Assembly (NCBI RefSeq): GCF_002284565.1
Contig: NZ_NPKI01000046.1
Location: 1 to 64,000, forward strand
Direction of reading: 5' to 3'
Source: Mesorhizobium mediterraneum
GTDB lineage: Bacteria; Pseudomonadota; Alphaproteobacteria; Rhizobiales; Rhizobiaceae
DNA: 64,000 bases
The notes under the pieces were generated by a model. The model was not told the origin of the DNA. It did no database searches and worked only from the letters and a program-made list of their open reading frames with translations. Each line of letters opens with the position of its first letter. Position 1 is the stretch's first letter. Position numbers and translations under genes: made by a program. This document shows positions 51,947 through 60,701 of the stretch, one piece after another.

Positions 51947-52354
51947 TCAAGCGATGGCTGGCTGCCGCGCCTGCCGTGGCCTGATGATGCAGTCGGCAAG
52001 GCGGTCCACCTCATTTAGCTCATCTGCGTGGTGCTGGCCCCACTCACAGAGCGCCAGAAGGATAGGCTCGAGGCTGAGGCCGAGGCGCGTCGCCGAATAT
52101 TCGACGCGTGAGGGAATCTCGGCAAAGATCTCGCGTCTGATAAGGCCGTGTCCTTCCATTTCGCGAAGCTGCTGGATCAGCACTTTCTGCGTGATGTTGG
52201 GCACCAGCGTCTTCAGCACCGACAGCCGCCGGGGGCCGTCGAAGAGATGGTAGAGAATGACAGCCTTCCATCGACCCGAGATCACCTTCAGGGCGCGTTC
52301 CGCCGGCAGCATCGGCAGTCTTTTGGTTGGCAGCTGCTTGGTCAGCTTGGCCAT
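51947..52354 (-). CDS. HxlR-family regulator, second copy
   Basis: This 135-residue HxlR protein has VISGRWKAVILYHLFDGPRR, TLVPNITQKVLIQQLREMEG and HGLIRREIFAEIPSRVEYSA. It is only distantly similar to the first HxlR gene. The ATG at 52354 has AAGG upstream and is preferred to the TTG at 52381. It is divergent from a quinone-oxidoreductase-like gene, its likely target. The 97-base intergenic region shows no clear palindrome. Confidence 0.92.
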   Translation of the reverse strand: MAKLTKQLPTKRLPMLPAERALKVISGRWKAVILYHLFDGPRRLSVLKTLVPNITQKVLIQQLREMEGHGLIRREIFAEIPSRVEYSATRLGLSLEPILLALCEWGQHHADELNEVDRLADCIIRPRQARQPAIA

Positions 52355-52451
52355 GGTCACCTTCTGGTCAGCAGCGGACAAATGAGTGTGTAGTCGCGAT
52401 CAGGCAGATAGTGGCAAACAGCAGCCGATGCCATAGCGATGGGTGCATGCC

Positions 52452-53432
52452 ATGAGAACCATTCAACTGAATCGTTTCGGCGCTCCCGACGTCCTCGACG
52501 TCGTCGAAATGCCGAAGCCTGAGCCGCAACCAGGCGAGGTGCTGATCCGCGTTCATGCAGCCGGAGTGAATTTCTTCGAAGTGCTGATGCGCGCGGATCG
52601 CTACGCGGTGACACCGGACTTGCCGATGGTCCTCGGCGTCGAGGCTGCCGGGATCGTGGAGGCGGTCGGGCAAGGAGTGGACACGTCGCTGACCGGGAGA
52701 CGCGTCGCGGCGCCGCTGTTCGCTTCAACGCGTCCCTTTGGCGGCTATGCCGACTATGTGACGATCGACGCAAAGCTGGCCGTGCCTCTGCCGGACACGC
52801 TCTCATTCGAAGCCGCGACGGCCTTGATGGTGCAGGGACTGACGGCCTTCCATCTGCTGCGGCAAAGCCCGCCAAAGGGCAAGTCGGTGCTGGTCCTTGC
52901 CGCCGCCGGCGGTGTTGGCTCGTTGCTGGTCCAACTGGCCAAGCGCCAAGGCGCCGGCGCAGTGATCGCTGCCGCCGGCAGCCGGGCCAAGCTCGATCTT
53001 GCCCTGTCGCTTGGAGCCGATGCGGGCATCGACTATTCCAGTGTGGATTGGGTAGCGCGGGTCCGGGAAGCAACAGGCGGCGCTGGCGTCGATATCGTCT
53101 ACGATACTGTCGGCGGCTCGATGACGGCGGCAGCGCTCGCCGCGCTTGCGCCTTGCGGCGAACTGGTGTTTGCCGCCCTGGGCAGATACGCGCTCGGCGC
53201 CTCCGATCTGGAGGCGATGATCAATCGAAACCAATCGCTGAGAGGGTTTGCCCTGCTGCCGCTGCTTTCTCCAGACGTGCTCCGCGGTAGCCTGTCAGAG
53301 CTTTTCCATCTAGCCGCCAGCGGAGAGCTTTTGGTGACGACAGGCAGCCGCTTCGCGCTCGACCAGGCCAGCGAAGCACACCGGGTTCTGGACAAGCGCC
53401 GCTCGACCGGCAAGGTCGTGTTGATACCTTAG
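52452..53432 (+). CDS. Zinc-type alcohol dehydrogenase-like / quinone oxidoreductase
   Basis: This 326-residue medium-chain dehydrogenase/reductase of the NADPH:quinone oxidoreductase group has HAAGVNFFEVLMRADRYAV, LPMVLGVEAAGIVEAVGQGV, the cofactor-binding LVLAAAGGVGSLLVQLAKRQ and SLGADAGIDYSS. It lacks the Cys/His zinc ligands of true alcohol dehydrogenases, as expected for this group. It probably reduces reactive carbonyls or quinones under control of the divergent HxlR gene. The ATG at 52452 is preferred to the GTG at 52443. Confidence 0.92.
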   Translation: MRTIQLNRFGAPDVLDVVEMPKPEPQPGEVLIRVHAAGVNFFEVLMRADRYAVTPDLPMVLGVEAAGIVEAVGQGVDTSLTGRRVAAPLFASTRPFGGYADYVTIDAKLAVPLPDTLSFEAATALMVQGLTAFHLLRQSPPKGKSVLVLAAAGGVGSLLVQLAKRQGAGAVIAAAGSRAKLDLALSLGADAGIDYSSVDWVARVREATGGAGVDIVYDTVGGSMTAAALAALAPCGELVFAALGRYALGASDLEAMINRNQSLRGFALLPLLSPDVLRGSLSELFHLAASGELLVTTGSRFALDQASEAHRVLDKRRSTGKVVLIP

Positions 53433-53573
53433 TATCGTAGTCAATTAAATTGCCACACGTTGGAATTTGTCTATGTCGGCCGTAAAGATCAGCTTTGCGG
53501 ATTCCTGGAAGCAGACAGCGCCGGTCACCGCGCTGGAAGTCGTGGTTGCGCCAATACTGCATTGACCTCCCGC

Positions 53574-54215
53574 TCAAAGAACGCTCTTTTCAGGGCCATA
53601 AGCTTTGGCGAGACGGACCATGCCTTTCGTTCGAAGGCGTTGGTACCAATAGAAAAGTATCATCAAGCCGGTTGTTGTGCCGGCACCAAGGCACAGTGCA
53701 GGCGCCAACGCTGATCCGATATATAGTGCTAGAAGGGTCACGCCCGCCGCCGCGACAATGCCATTTACGAAAGCGATCATCGTCGCGGCTGTGGTGAGAT
53801 GCGCCAGGAGCGGCCCGGAACGCAGCGACGGTTCGGCGTCGTTTTCTGGCCAGCGGCCGAACTCTTTGGAAAACTGAAAAGCAGCATCGTCCCCCAGCGT
53901 TCGATAGTAGGCTCTGATCCGGGCGATGCCGATATGGGCCTGCATGTTCTCGGCGGCTATATCGATCAACCTTAGGACGGTGAAGCTACCCAGCAAAAAG
54001 AGCGATGGCAGCACGGCTAGGAGAAACGGCTGAAGGAATTCAGGCGACTGCGCGACAAAGCCCGTCGCCACTAGAGCGCTCGATAGAGACATGATGTAGA
54101 TGGTCGTTCGCGACGCCATTTCGCTGATGGTTGCGCTGATCGCCGATTGCTGCACGAAATGCTCTGTCGCGAGGGCCGTGAGAAGCGCGGTATGGGGTGT
54201 TGTCGTGTCGGCCAT
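53574..54215 (-). CDS. Membrane protein of unknown function
   Basis: This 213-residue protein has a soluble start (MADTTTPHTALLTALATEHF) and four likely membrane helices at about 38-58, 64-85, 140-165 and 168-190. A cytoplasmic loop between helices two and three contains RIRAYYRTLGDDAAFQFSKE. I recognise no family. The tail (RLRTKGMVRLAKAYGPEK) is basic. It is last in a minus-strand row with the tautomerase gene. Confidence 0.7.
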   Translation of the reverse strand: MADTTTPHTALLTALATEHFVQQSAISATISEMASRTTIYIMSLSSALVATGFVAQSPEFLQPFLLAVLPSLFLLGSFTVLRLIDIAAENMQAHIGIARIRAYYRTLGDDAAFQFSKEFGRWPENDAEPSLRSGPLLAHLTTAATMIAFVNGIVAAAGVTLLALYIGSALAPALCLGAGTTTGLMILFYWYQRLRTKGMVRLAKAYGPEKSVL

Positions 54216-54358
54216 TGCATATATCTCCTGCGGTGAGCATGCCGCCGATGGCGCATCCTGAGCGACAGAGCCGTCGACACAGGCCTACGCGATTGTGCAG
54301 ATGTTCAAAGAGTGTGCATCAACTTGGCAATTCCGTTTAAATGGCGCCGGAGACACCA

Positions 54359-54778
54359 TCAGTCCGCCCCAGGGACTGCAGGGAGCGGTCGCGCCTCGAT
54401 GAAGCGCCGCTCCTGCGTGCGGCCGCCGAAACCATAGGCATCGGCCCTGACCTCATGGACATGCACGTAACTTTCGTGATGGAGGGGTCCCAGTAGTTGG
54501 CCCATCGCCTCGAAAATGCCGGTTATGAAGCGCTCCCGCTCTTCTTTGGTGCTGGTGCCTTCAACGATCCGGATCTCTAGCCAGAAGCTCGCCAGCGCGT
54601 GCTCTGCAAGGCTTTTGCCAGCAATGAACCACCGAGATTGATCTACGGGCTCGGCGATGACGGCTGTCAGGTCAGCGCGCTTGCGCAAAAAGCTGGTGGA
54701 TGCTGCCGACGCCGCACTGGCCACGTCCTCGGGTCTCACCTCGTGGCTTGTTGCGTATCGGACGGTGATGATTGGCAT
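54359..54778 (-). CDS. Tautomerase-superfamily protein
   Basis: This 139-residue protein begins with MPIITVRYATS: after removal of Met, Pro1 would be the catalytic base of the 4-oxalocrotonate tautomerase superfamily. The length, nearly twice that of a 4-OT monomer, suits the trimeric, MIF-like or fused subgroups. Other segments are EPVDQSRWFIAGKSLAEHA and SFWLEIRIVEGTSTKEERER. It is likely to act on an enol or halogenated acid. The substrate is unknown. Confidence 0.88.
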   Translation of the reverse strand: MPIITVRYATSHEVRPEDVASAASAASTSFLRKRADLTAVIAEPVDQSRWFIAGKSLAEHALASFWLEIRIVEGTSTKEERERFITGIFEAMGQLLGPLHHESYVHVHEVRADAYGFGGRTQERRFIEARPLPAVPGAD

Positions 54779-54836
54779 TGGTCTGGTCTCCTCGATGGCG
54801 GCATATCTGGGCGGAAGTCAGCCACTGGACGCGATA

Positions 54837-55439
54837 TCAGGGGCTAGGAATCCTCGACAGTACCTCCATTGGCTGCCAGCCGCCCAACGGTTTGCGCTTC
54901 TCAATTTCAAACTCAAACCAGCACCCGCCACCGCCCGGTCCCTGGTCGAACCGGCGATCAATGGCAAAGCCCGATAAGGCACAAAACAAGAGCGTGCCGA
55001 TGCCGCCATGCCCGACGAACAGCACATCGCCTACCCCCGGGCTGGAGAGGCAGGTCTCGACCTCTTCCACAATCCTGCGCTGCGCATCCTGAGCCGTCTC
55101 CCAGCCGCGAACGCTTTGCGACGGGTTGGCAAAGAAGGCATCTGCGGTGTTCTCGAATTCTTCTGGAGGGAGGAAGCCGGTCGCGCTGCGGTCATTCTCG
55201 TGCATGCGAGGGCGCATTTCCAGATCAACGCCGAGAGCATTTGCAATCGGTTGCGCGGTCTCGATCGCCTTGGTTTCGTTGCTACAAACTACCCGCCGTG
55301 TCAGGGCGAGCAATCCAGGACGCGATGCCAAGGCGACGACCCGCCCCGCGCCGATCTCGTTCAGCGACCAGTTTGGCACGGTCTTCTCGGGCTCGATCCG
55401 AACCTGCGGATGGGTCAAATAGCGAACAGTCCTAGGCAT
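54837..55439 (-). CDS. Histidine-phosphatase-fold protein with altered RHG motif
   Basis: This 200-residue protein has the phosphoglycerate-mutase-like fold: VRYLTHPQVRIEP at the start, RVVCSNETKAIETAQPIA and VLFVGHGGIGTLLFCALSGF. The usual RHG around the phospho-acceptor His reads THP (residues 9-11), and the second conserved Arg position is Lys in SNETKAIETA. Only both His residues are kept. Activity is therefore uncertain. The ATG at 55439 is preferred to the upstream in-frame start. Confidence 0.82.
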   Translation of the reverse strand: MPRTVRYLTHPQVRIEPEKTVPNWSLNEIGAGRVVALASRPGLLALTRRVVCSNETKAIETAQPIANALGVDLEMRPRMHENDRSATGFLPPEEFENTADAFFANPSQSVRGWETAQDAQRRIVEEVETCLSSPGVGDVLFVGHGGIGTLLFCALSGFAIDRRFDQGPGGGGCWFEFEIEKRKPLGGWQPMEVLSRIPSP

Positions 55440-55658
55440 GATGCATCCTGAGTTTAGATGTTGGTGAACCCCCCGCTCACACATTCTAAATCAGGGGTTC
55501 AGGACGTGAACCTGGACATTGCTGCCGGTTCGACAATTATTGGCCTTGCGGGTATTTTGCCGCTATCTGCATACAAACTCTCGGCTCCATGGTTCAGACC
55601 CGGCGCCGTCAAGCACCGAGCGAGCTAATGAGACGCCGGGCCGCCCTCGAGCGGACGC

Positions 55659-56315
55659 TCACTCTTTCAGCCGTGTATAGACGCCGCGCGTGGCCAAGGC
55701 CTCTTGCTGTCCGGGACGTGTGAAATAGAGCTCAAAGACATGGCGATCGTTGTTCTCGATTTTGATTACTGTGCGCATGCCGACCGACTTGCCGACCGTG
55801 TCTTCGCCCGCGACGCCTTGGTCGGTGAAGGCCCCCGACATGCTGATCGGCCTTTGATTTCCCGATCCGGCGGCGCCTTTGTAGTACATCATGGTTGTAT
55901 TGACAGGATCGATCGTGATCCACTCGTATCGGTCGTCCATGATGCTGTAGCCGAGCCAGCCTTTGCGCCAGATTGGCGCTCCGTCCAGCGTCCCCTCCAT
56001 CGTATCTTCGATATAACGCTCGCCTGCCAACCACTGCCGACGGCTCATGAGATCGTCCGTCACGAGCGGCGGCTGATCGGGGCTGCGGCCGAGCGTGCCG
56101 TAGAAGCTCAACTGGACCCGCCAGGTGCCAACTAGTGGCGCCAAAACCTCATGCGCCTGACCCGGCAATCCGCGACTAAGCCATTTCGGCAACTCGGACT
56201 GCGTCGGGGGCGCGGCCGCGGCCGAGCCATCTTGAGCCAATGCGCCGAAAGGAACGGGCAGGGCGAACGCAACGACAAATAGGGCAACGTGTAGTGTCTC
56301 AATGATTCTTTTCAT
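55659..56315 (-). CDS. DUF1579-family exported protein
   Basis: This 218-residue protein has a signal peptide (ALFVVAFALPVPFGALAQDG, cleavage after about residue 28) and a beta-barrel-like domain of the DUF1579 family: HEVLAPLVGTWRVQLSFYGT, RKGWLGYSIMDDRYEWITID and GVAGEDTVGKSVGMRTVIKI. Family members are lipocalin-like proteins of unknown ligand. It lies 122 bases after the SDR gene on the same strand. The region between the histidine-phosphatase gene and this one holds nothing evident. Confidence 0.85.
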   Translation of the reverse strand: MKRIIETLHVALFVVAFALPVPFGALAQDGSAAAAPPTQSELPKWLSRGLPGQAHEVLAPLVGTWRVQLSFYGTLGRSPDQPPLVTDDLMSRRQWLAGERYIEDTMEGTLDGAPIWRKGWLGYSIMDDRYEWITIDPVNTTMMYYKGAAGSGNQRPISMSGAFTDQGVAGEDTVGKSVGMRTVIKIENNDRHVFELYFTRPGQQEALATRGVYTRLKE

Positions 56316-56437
56316 CTGCGGTCCATTTGTTTATTTGAAATGTCAGTAACGCGCTTGATTGATGGTCACCGTTGTGAACTTGCCGCATGAATCCGATGGA
56401 TACTGATCTCTTAACCCTTGAGACTTAATCTGTTAGA

Positions 56438-57181
56438 TCATTCGATGCTGACCAGTGTTTCGCCTCCTGACACTTCTAGAATAGCGCCGGTCACGAAATC
56501 ATTAGTCATCAGGAAAAGTGCGGCCTTGCCGATATCGTCGACCTTTCCAACCCGACCCGCTGGGAAGCGCTCGCGTACCAACGCGAAAAACGCCTCGCGC
56601 TTGGTTTGCGGCATGCCGGCCCACATCTCACTGTCTATGACGCCTGGACGGATTGTGTTGACGCGGATCGGACCGAGTTCGAGCGCAAGGGCTCGTGTCA
56701 GCGCCTCCAGAGCAGCGAACGCGACCATCATCATCGAAGCGCCCATGCGAGGCCTGGTCACCAAGCCACCAGTAGTGAATGTGATCGAACCGCCTTTCCG
56801 CATCTTGGGCGCCGCGTGCCGCGCGCAAGACCAACTGCCCAGGAACTTGCCAGACAGAACGGCCTGCGCGTCGGCCATCGTTTGGAAGAGGAAGGTTCCT
56901 CCAGGACTCGGTGGAGTTGCGGTGATGAGAAGGTGGTCGAGCGCTCCCAGTGTTTCGAACGCTTGCTCGACCGCCGCATCATCGGTCATGTCCAGCGACT
57001 GGAACGTGATCGAACCGTGGGCGCTTTGCTCTGCAGACAATTTCGCCGACGGGCGCCGCCCGAGCGCAATGACCTCGGCGCCTGCTTGAGAGGCTGCCCG
57101 GGCCGCCCCCATACCCATGCCACTTGTGCCGCCAACGATCACGACGCGCTGATTCAGAAGAGGCTGCGCGTCACCGATCAT
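56438..57181 (-). CDS. Atypical short-chain dehydrogenase/reductase
   Basis: This 247-residue Rossmann-fold SDR has the nucleotide-binding VVIVGGTSGMGMGAARAASQ, the NADP-type GRRPSAKLSA loop and the end LTRALALELGPIRVNTIRPG. The catalytic YxxxK, which should precede AALEAL, reads MMVAF: Met151 and Phe155 take the places of Tyr and Lys. Oxidoreductase activity is therefore doubtful; it may be a sensor or another enzyme. Its ATG overlaps the stop of the ABM monooxygenase gene (ATGA). Confidence 0.88.
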   Translation of the reverse strand: MIGDAQPLLNQRVVIVGGTSGMGMGAARAASQAGAEVIALGRRPSAKLSAEQSAHGSITFQSLDMTDDAAVEQAFETLGALDHLLITATPPSPGGTFLFQTMADAQAVLSGKFLGSWSCARHAAPKMRKGGSITFTTGGLVTRPRMGASMMMVAFAALEALTRALALELGPIRVNTIRPGVIDSEMWAGMPQTKREAFFALVRERFPAGRVGKVDDIGKAALFLMTNDFVTGAILEVSGGETLVSIE

Positions 57182-57543
57182 CGCGGATCTCTGCCGCTGG
57201 CATATGGGCTCAGCATCTCGAGCCACTGCGTCTCCATGTCGCCAGGCTCATATTCGCCGGCATCGGCGACGAACCTCTGGACATAGGCCTCGCCGAAGTG
57301 ACTTTTGAGTGCAGCGATACTGCGCCAGACTTCGTAGATGACGATGAGATCAGGGTCAGATCGATCACGATGGATGTGGAACTGTAGACAGCCCGTTTCT
57401 GATCTCGTCGCTTCGAGATCCTCAAGCATCCGGGTAACGAGCGCTTCGCCTTGACCAGGAGCGGCGCGATGCTTGGCGATAATGCAATAGGGCGTGTGTT
57501 CGCCAGTGGCTGGTGGGGGAAGATCAGGCAACACCAACGCCAT
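57178..57543 (-). CDS. Antibiotic-biosynthesis-monooxygenase-type protein
   Basis: This 121-residue protein has a dimeric ferredoxin-like ABM domain: YCIIAKHRAAPGQGEALVTR, LEATRSETGCLQFHIHRDRS and PDLIVIYEVWRSIAALKSHF. Small ABM proteins act as cofactor-free monooxygenases on quinol-like substrates. The ATG at 57543 has AGGAG upstream. It is coupled to the SDR gene, which forms a likely two-step pathway or accessory pair. The AraC gene upstream may control both. Confidence 0.88.
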   Translation of the reverse strand: MALVLPDLPPPATGEHTPYCIIAKHRAAPGQGEALVTRMLEDLEATRSETGCLQFHIHRDRSDPDLIVIYEVWRSIAALKSHFGEAYVQRFVADAGEYEPGDMETQWLEMLSPYASGRDPR

Positions 57544-57825
57544 ATGAGTCTCCTTCTGGTAGCGGCCTAGGAGGTATTCTGCATTCACGCGTCATGCGTT
57601 CATGGCGCATGCGAGTGCCGGCTATTGCTCCTTCGATAATCCACCGCGACGGTCGTTGCTGGCTCGCGAATCGGTCGAAGTGGTTACGGCATTTGGGAAT
57701 TTGCAGATCCTGGTGCGGCGCCGCTATGGCAGAAACGCTTGAATGTCTGGCCGTTTGTCGCGCCGATTACATCGGCTGTGGGTCGGATCAGGCGATATGC
57801 AGGACCGATGTCGTCTCTGTTATGC

Positions 57826-58818
57826 TCACCCGCGGCCGGAATCTCGGACCGCACCTGGCGAGACGCCTATGAAGCGTTTGAATGCCCTGCTGAAGGATGC
57901 ATCGGACTCATATCCCAACTCCGACGCGACCTGTGACAGCGACATATATCCGTTCCGCAACCAGGATTCCGCCAGCCTAAGCCTCCATTGCAGGAGATAG
58001 CGGGCGGGGGATACGGATAATAGACTCTTGAATCGCTGCGAAAACCTCGATCGCGACAGCCCAGACAATGCCGCCAGGCGATCGACTGGCCAGTCTTCCC
58101 CGGGGGAGCGATGGATTCTTGCAAGCGCCGCCCCGATTTGTGGATCCTGCACGGCCGCCAGCCAACCGGTCAGATCGTTGGAACACGTCTCGACCCAGGT
58201 TCTGATTACCTGCGTCATGACAATATCGGCGAGGCGCGCCATTACCGTTGCCGAGCCGATTCTTTGCCCTTCAGCCTCGCGCGCCATCATCGCAACGAGG
58301 ATTGGTAGGTCGGTATCGCCGTGCTCGGCATGACGGATATGCATCACCGGAGGCAGCAGTTCCAGCAGCGGATTTGCCGTCGGCCCCTCAAAGCCGATCG
58401 TGCAGCATGCGATCAACGATCGCGCACCGCTGCCGCCAGACTTCAACTCGTAAGTTCCGTTCCCAATCAACGCCGGTTTGACATCCGCAAGCGGCAAGGC
58501 TCGCCGTTTGGGCAGGTCGGACATGGTGTGCTCTGTTCCATGGGGCAGAAGAAGCACATCGCCCTTTTCGAGCAGCAGCGGCGGCAAGCTCTTGGCTTGT
58601 ATCCAGCAATGACCTTCCAGCATCGCATGAAAACGTACACCCTCCCTGAACGGCACGGCGATGCCCCAGGGCGCCGTCAATTCGCTGCGGCCATATCGAG
58701 CATGGGCAAGACGCAAGTCGCGCAGAACTTCGCTCAGCAAGTCACTCTCGGCCGGCTGGTAGCCCATCGTTGCACGTCCAAGACCGGGCCGATTCATGGA
58801 TCTAAGCGGATCGTCCAT
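57826..58818 (-). CDS. AraC-family regulator with cupin domain
   Basis: This protein of 330 residues has an N-terminal cupin-type domain (FREGVRFHAMLEGHCWIQAK, GDVLLLPHGTEHTMSD) and C-terminal AraC helix-turn-helix motifs (RLAALSGLSRSRFSQRFKSL and VASELGYESDASFSRAFKRF). The ATG at 58818 has AAAGGA six bases before it; starts at 58824 and 58860 are also possible. It is upstream of the ABM-SDR pair on the same strand, its most likely targets. A short inverted repeat lies 25 bases before the start. Confidence 0.9.
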   Translation of the reverse strand: MDDPLRSMNRPGLGRATMGYQPAESDLLSEVLRDLRLAHARYGRSELTAPWGIAVPFREGVRFHAMLEGHCWIQAKSLPPLLLEKGDVLLLPHGTEHTMSDLPKRRALPLADVKPALIGNGTYELKSGGSGARSLIACCTIGFEGPTANPLLELLPPVMHIRHAEHGDTDLPILVAMMAREAEGQRIGSATVMARLADIVMTQVIRTWVETCSNDLTGWLAAVQDPQIGAALARIHRSPGEDWPVDRLAALSGLSRSRFSQRFKSLLSVSPARYLLQWRLRLAESWLRNGYMSLSQVASELGYESDASFSRAFKRFIGVSPGAVRDSGRG

Positions 58819-58842
58819 ATGCATTCCTTTGCCTCGAACCTT

Positions 58843-58859
58843 TGCATACTCTTTATGCA
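58843..58859. promoter_or_regulatory. Inverted repeat before the AraC gene
   Basis: TGCATA (58843-58848) and TATGCA (58854-58859), five bases apart, form a short palindrome just upstream of the AraC start. Confidence 0.4.
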
Positions 58860-59314
58860 TTCCGTTAACTCTCGGTCGGCAAGCAGAAACTGCTGCGAAT
58901 CGATCCTCTAGGGTCCTAAATCCAATAGGTCTGCATGATGCGGCTGCGCGACCACCGAATTTTCTCCGGCTCGCGCGTTCCCATGCCGAAGCGACGGCGC
59001 AATGTCTGGTATTTGGCAGGCTAGGTCGTGTGGCTGATCTGCTCGAACGGTAGAGTTTCAATCAAGTCCAGCTCTTTCGTGCGAGATATGGGAAGTCCGC
59101 AATGGAAAGTCCGCAACGGGACATCAGCGCTGGTTGCCGCGAATGTCGGTTATCCGATAGCAAAATGTGTTGATGAAGGTCGACTCGAGTCAAGATTAGG
59201 CCCGAGCCTGCGCCGAGCTGAATGTCTGCTCACTTACATCTCACACTAGAAGCTGCCTGTCCGCTATGCGGCCACAGAGCTGACACTCGAACAGGCCTAC
59301 AATCGTGTTGATTG
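58860..59314. other. Gap containing a possible third copy of the GMC start
   Basis: No gene is supported here. At 58936-58916 (minus strand) a micro-ORF reads MQTYWI and stops; MQTY equals the first four residues of the GMC protein, and the sequence aggtctgcatgatg is shared with 48209 and 48982. The similarity fades beyond about 45 bases. The rest, including two gaagtccgcaa copies near 59090-59120, shows no structure. Confidence 0.35.
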
Positions 59315-60625
59315 TTACCGCACGATTTCGCGATGGCCGCCGGGCAGGCGCGTGGCGATGAGCTTGTCGATACGGCGGCCGTCGAGGTCGACGACCTCGA
59401 AGCGCCAGCCCTGCGCATCGACGCATTCGCCGGTCGCCGGCAGATGGTGCATGTGCGATAACACGTAACCGGCGACGGTCTCGTAGTCGCGGTTCTCGGG
59501 CAGGTCGATGCCGAGAACGTCTGCCATCTCGTCGGCCTGCATGTATCCGGCGAGCAGCCATGAGCCGTCCTCGCGCTTGACGGCGTTCTCCTCGTCGCCG
59601 GCGTCGAGATCCGCCCGGAAGACGCCGGTGATGGCCTCCAGTATATCCGCCGGGGTGACGATGCCTTCGAAATGGCCGTATTCGTCATGGACCAGCGCCA
59701 TCGGCACGTTGGATTCCTTGAGTGTCGAAAGGACATCCAGCGCGTCGGCCTGGTCATGGACGATGGGAGCGGCGCGCACGTGCCGGCGCGGGTCGAGCGC
59801 GCGACCGCCAAGCATCGCGGCCAGCACGTCGCGGGTCTGGACGACGCCGATCATGGCGTCGACGCTGCCATCGCCGGCTGGGAGGCGCGAATGCTGCGTC
59901 TCCATCAGGAGCTTGCGGGTCGCCGCGTCGTCGGACTGCAGGTTGATCCAGTCGACCTCGGTGCGCGGCGTCATCACCGCGCGGACGGCTCGGTCGCCGA
60001 GCCGCATGACGCCGGCGATCATGCGCCGCTCGTCCGATTCGATGGTGCCGTGATGTTCGGCCTCGGCGACCAGCATCTTGATCTCCTCGTCGGTGACCTT
60101 CTCCTCGCTTTCACCGCGCTGGCCGAGCAGCCACAGCATGGCGCGGCCGGAGATGTCGAGCAGGAACACCAGCGGTGCCGAGACGGTGGCAAGGATGGTC
60201 ATCGCCGGAGCAACTTTGGCGGCGACGCGCTCGGGATCGCGCAGCGCGATCTGCTTGGGCACCAGTTCGCCGATGATCAGCGAGAAGTAGGTGATGAGGG
60301 CGACGACGATGCCGACGCCGATCGGGTCGGCAAGGCTTTCGCGCACACCCGTCGATTCCAGGAACACAGACAGCCGCTCGCCCAGCGTGGCGCCGGAAAA
60401 CGCGCCTGATAAAACACCGACCAGGGTGATGCCGATCTGCACCGACGACAGGAATTTGCCGGGATTGGAGCCGAGCGCCAAGGCACGGCCGGCACCCGTG
60501 ACGTTGCGGTCGATCATTGCCTTGAGACGGGCAGGCCGCGAGGAGACAATGGCAAGCTCGGACATTGCCAGAAGGCCGTTCACGCAGATGAGGACGACCA
60601 CGATAGCGATTTCAACGTAAAGCAT
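59315..60625 (-). CDS. CNNM/CorC-HlyC-type membrane protein
   Basis: This 436-residue protein has an N-terminal DUF21/CNNM membrane domain of four helices (1-150, with VVLICVNGLLAMSELAIVSS and PGKFLSSVQIGITLVGVLSG), a pair of CBS domains (about 200-325; VMTPRTEVDWINLQSDDAAT, VHDEYGHFEGIVTPADILEA) and a C-terminal CorC_HlyC domain. Despite the name hemolysin, the family acts in Mg2+ or Co2+ efflux and ion homeostasis. It is a single gene that follows an intergenic gap of nearly 500 bases. Confidence 0.95.
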   Translation of the reverse strand: MLYVEIAIVVVLICVNGLLAMSELAIVSSRPARLKAMIDRNVTGAGRALALGSNPGKFLSSVQIGITLVGVLSGAFSGATLGERLSVFLESTGVRESLADPIGVGIVVALITYFSLIIGELVPKQIALRDPERVAAKVAPAMTILATVSAPLVFLLDISGRAMLWLLGQRGESEEKVTDEEIKMLVAEAEHHGTIESDERRMIAGVMRLGDRAVRAVMTPRTEVDWINLQSDDAATRKLLMETQHSRLPAGDGSVDAMIGVVQTRDVLAAMLGGRALDPRRHVRAAPIVHDQADALDVLSTLKESNVPMALVHDEYGHFEGIVTPADILEAITGVFRADLDAGDEENAVKREDGSWLLAGYMQADEMADVLGIDLPENRDYETVAGYVLSHMHHLPATGECVDAQGWRFEVVDLDGRRIDKLIATRLPGGHREIVR

Positions 60626-60701
60626 GAGGGGTCAATAGCATTGCGGCGAGGTCTTCGAAAATAGATGGACGTCATTTTTCATGGCGGCGGGGGCAACCAT
60701 C

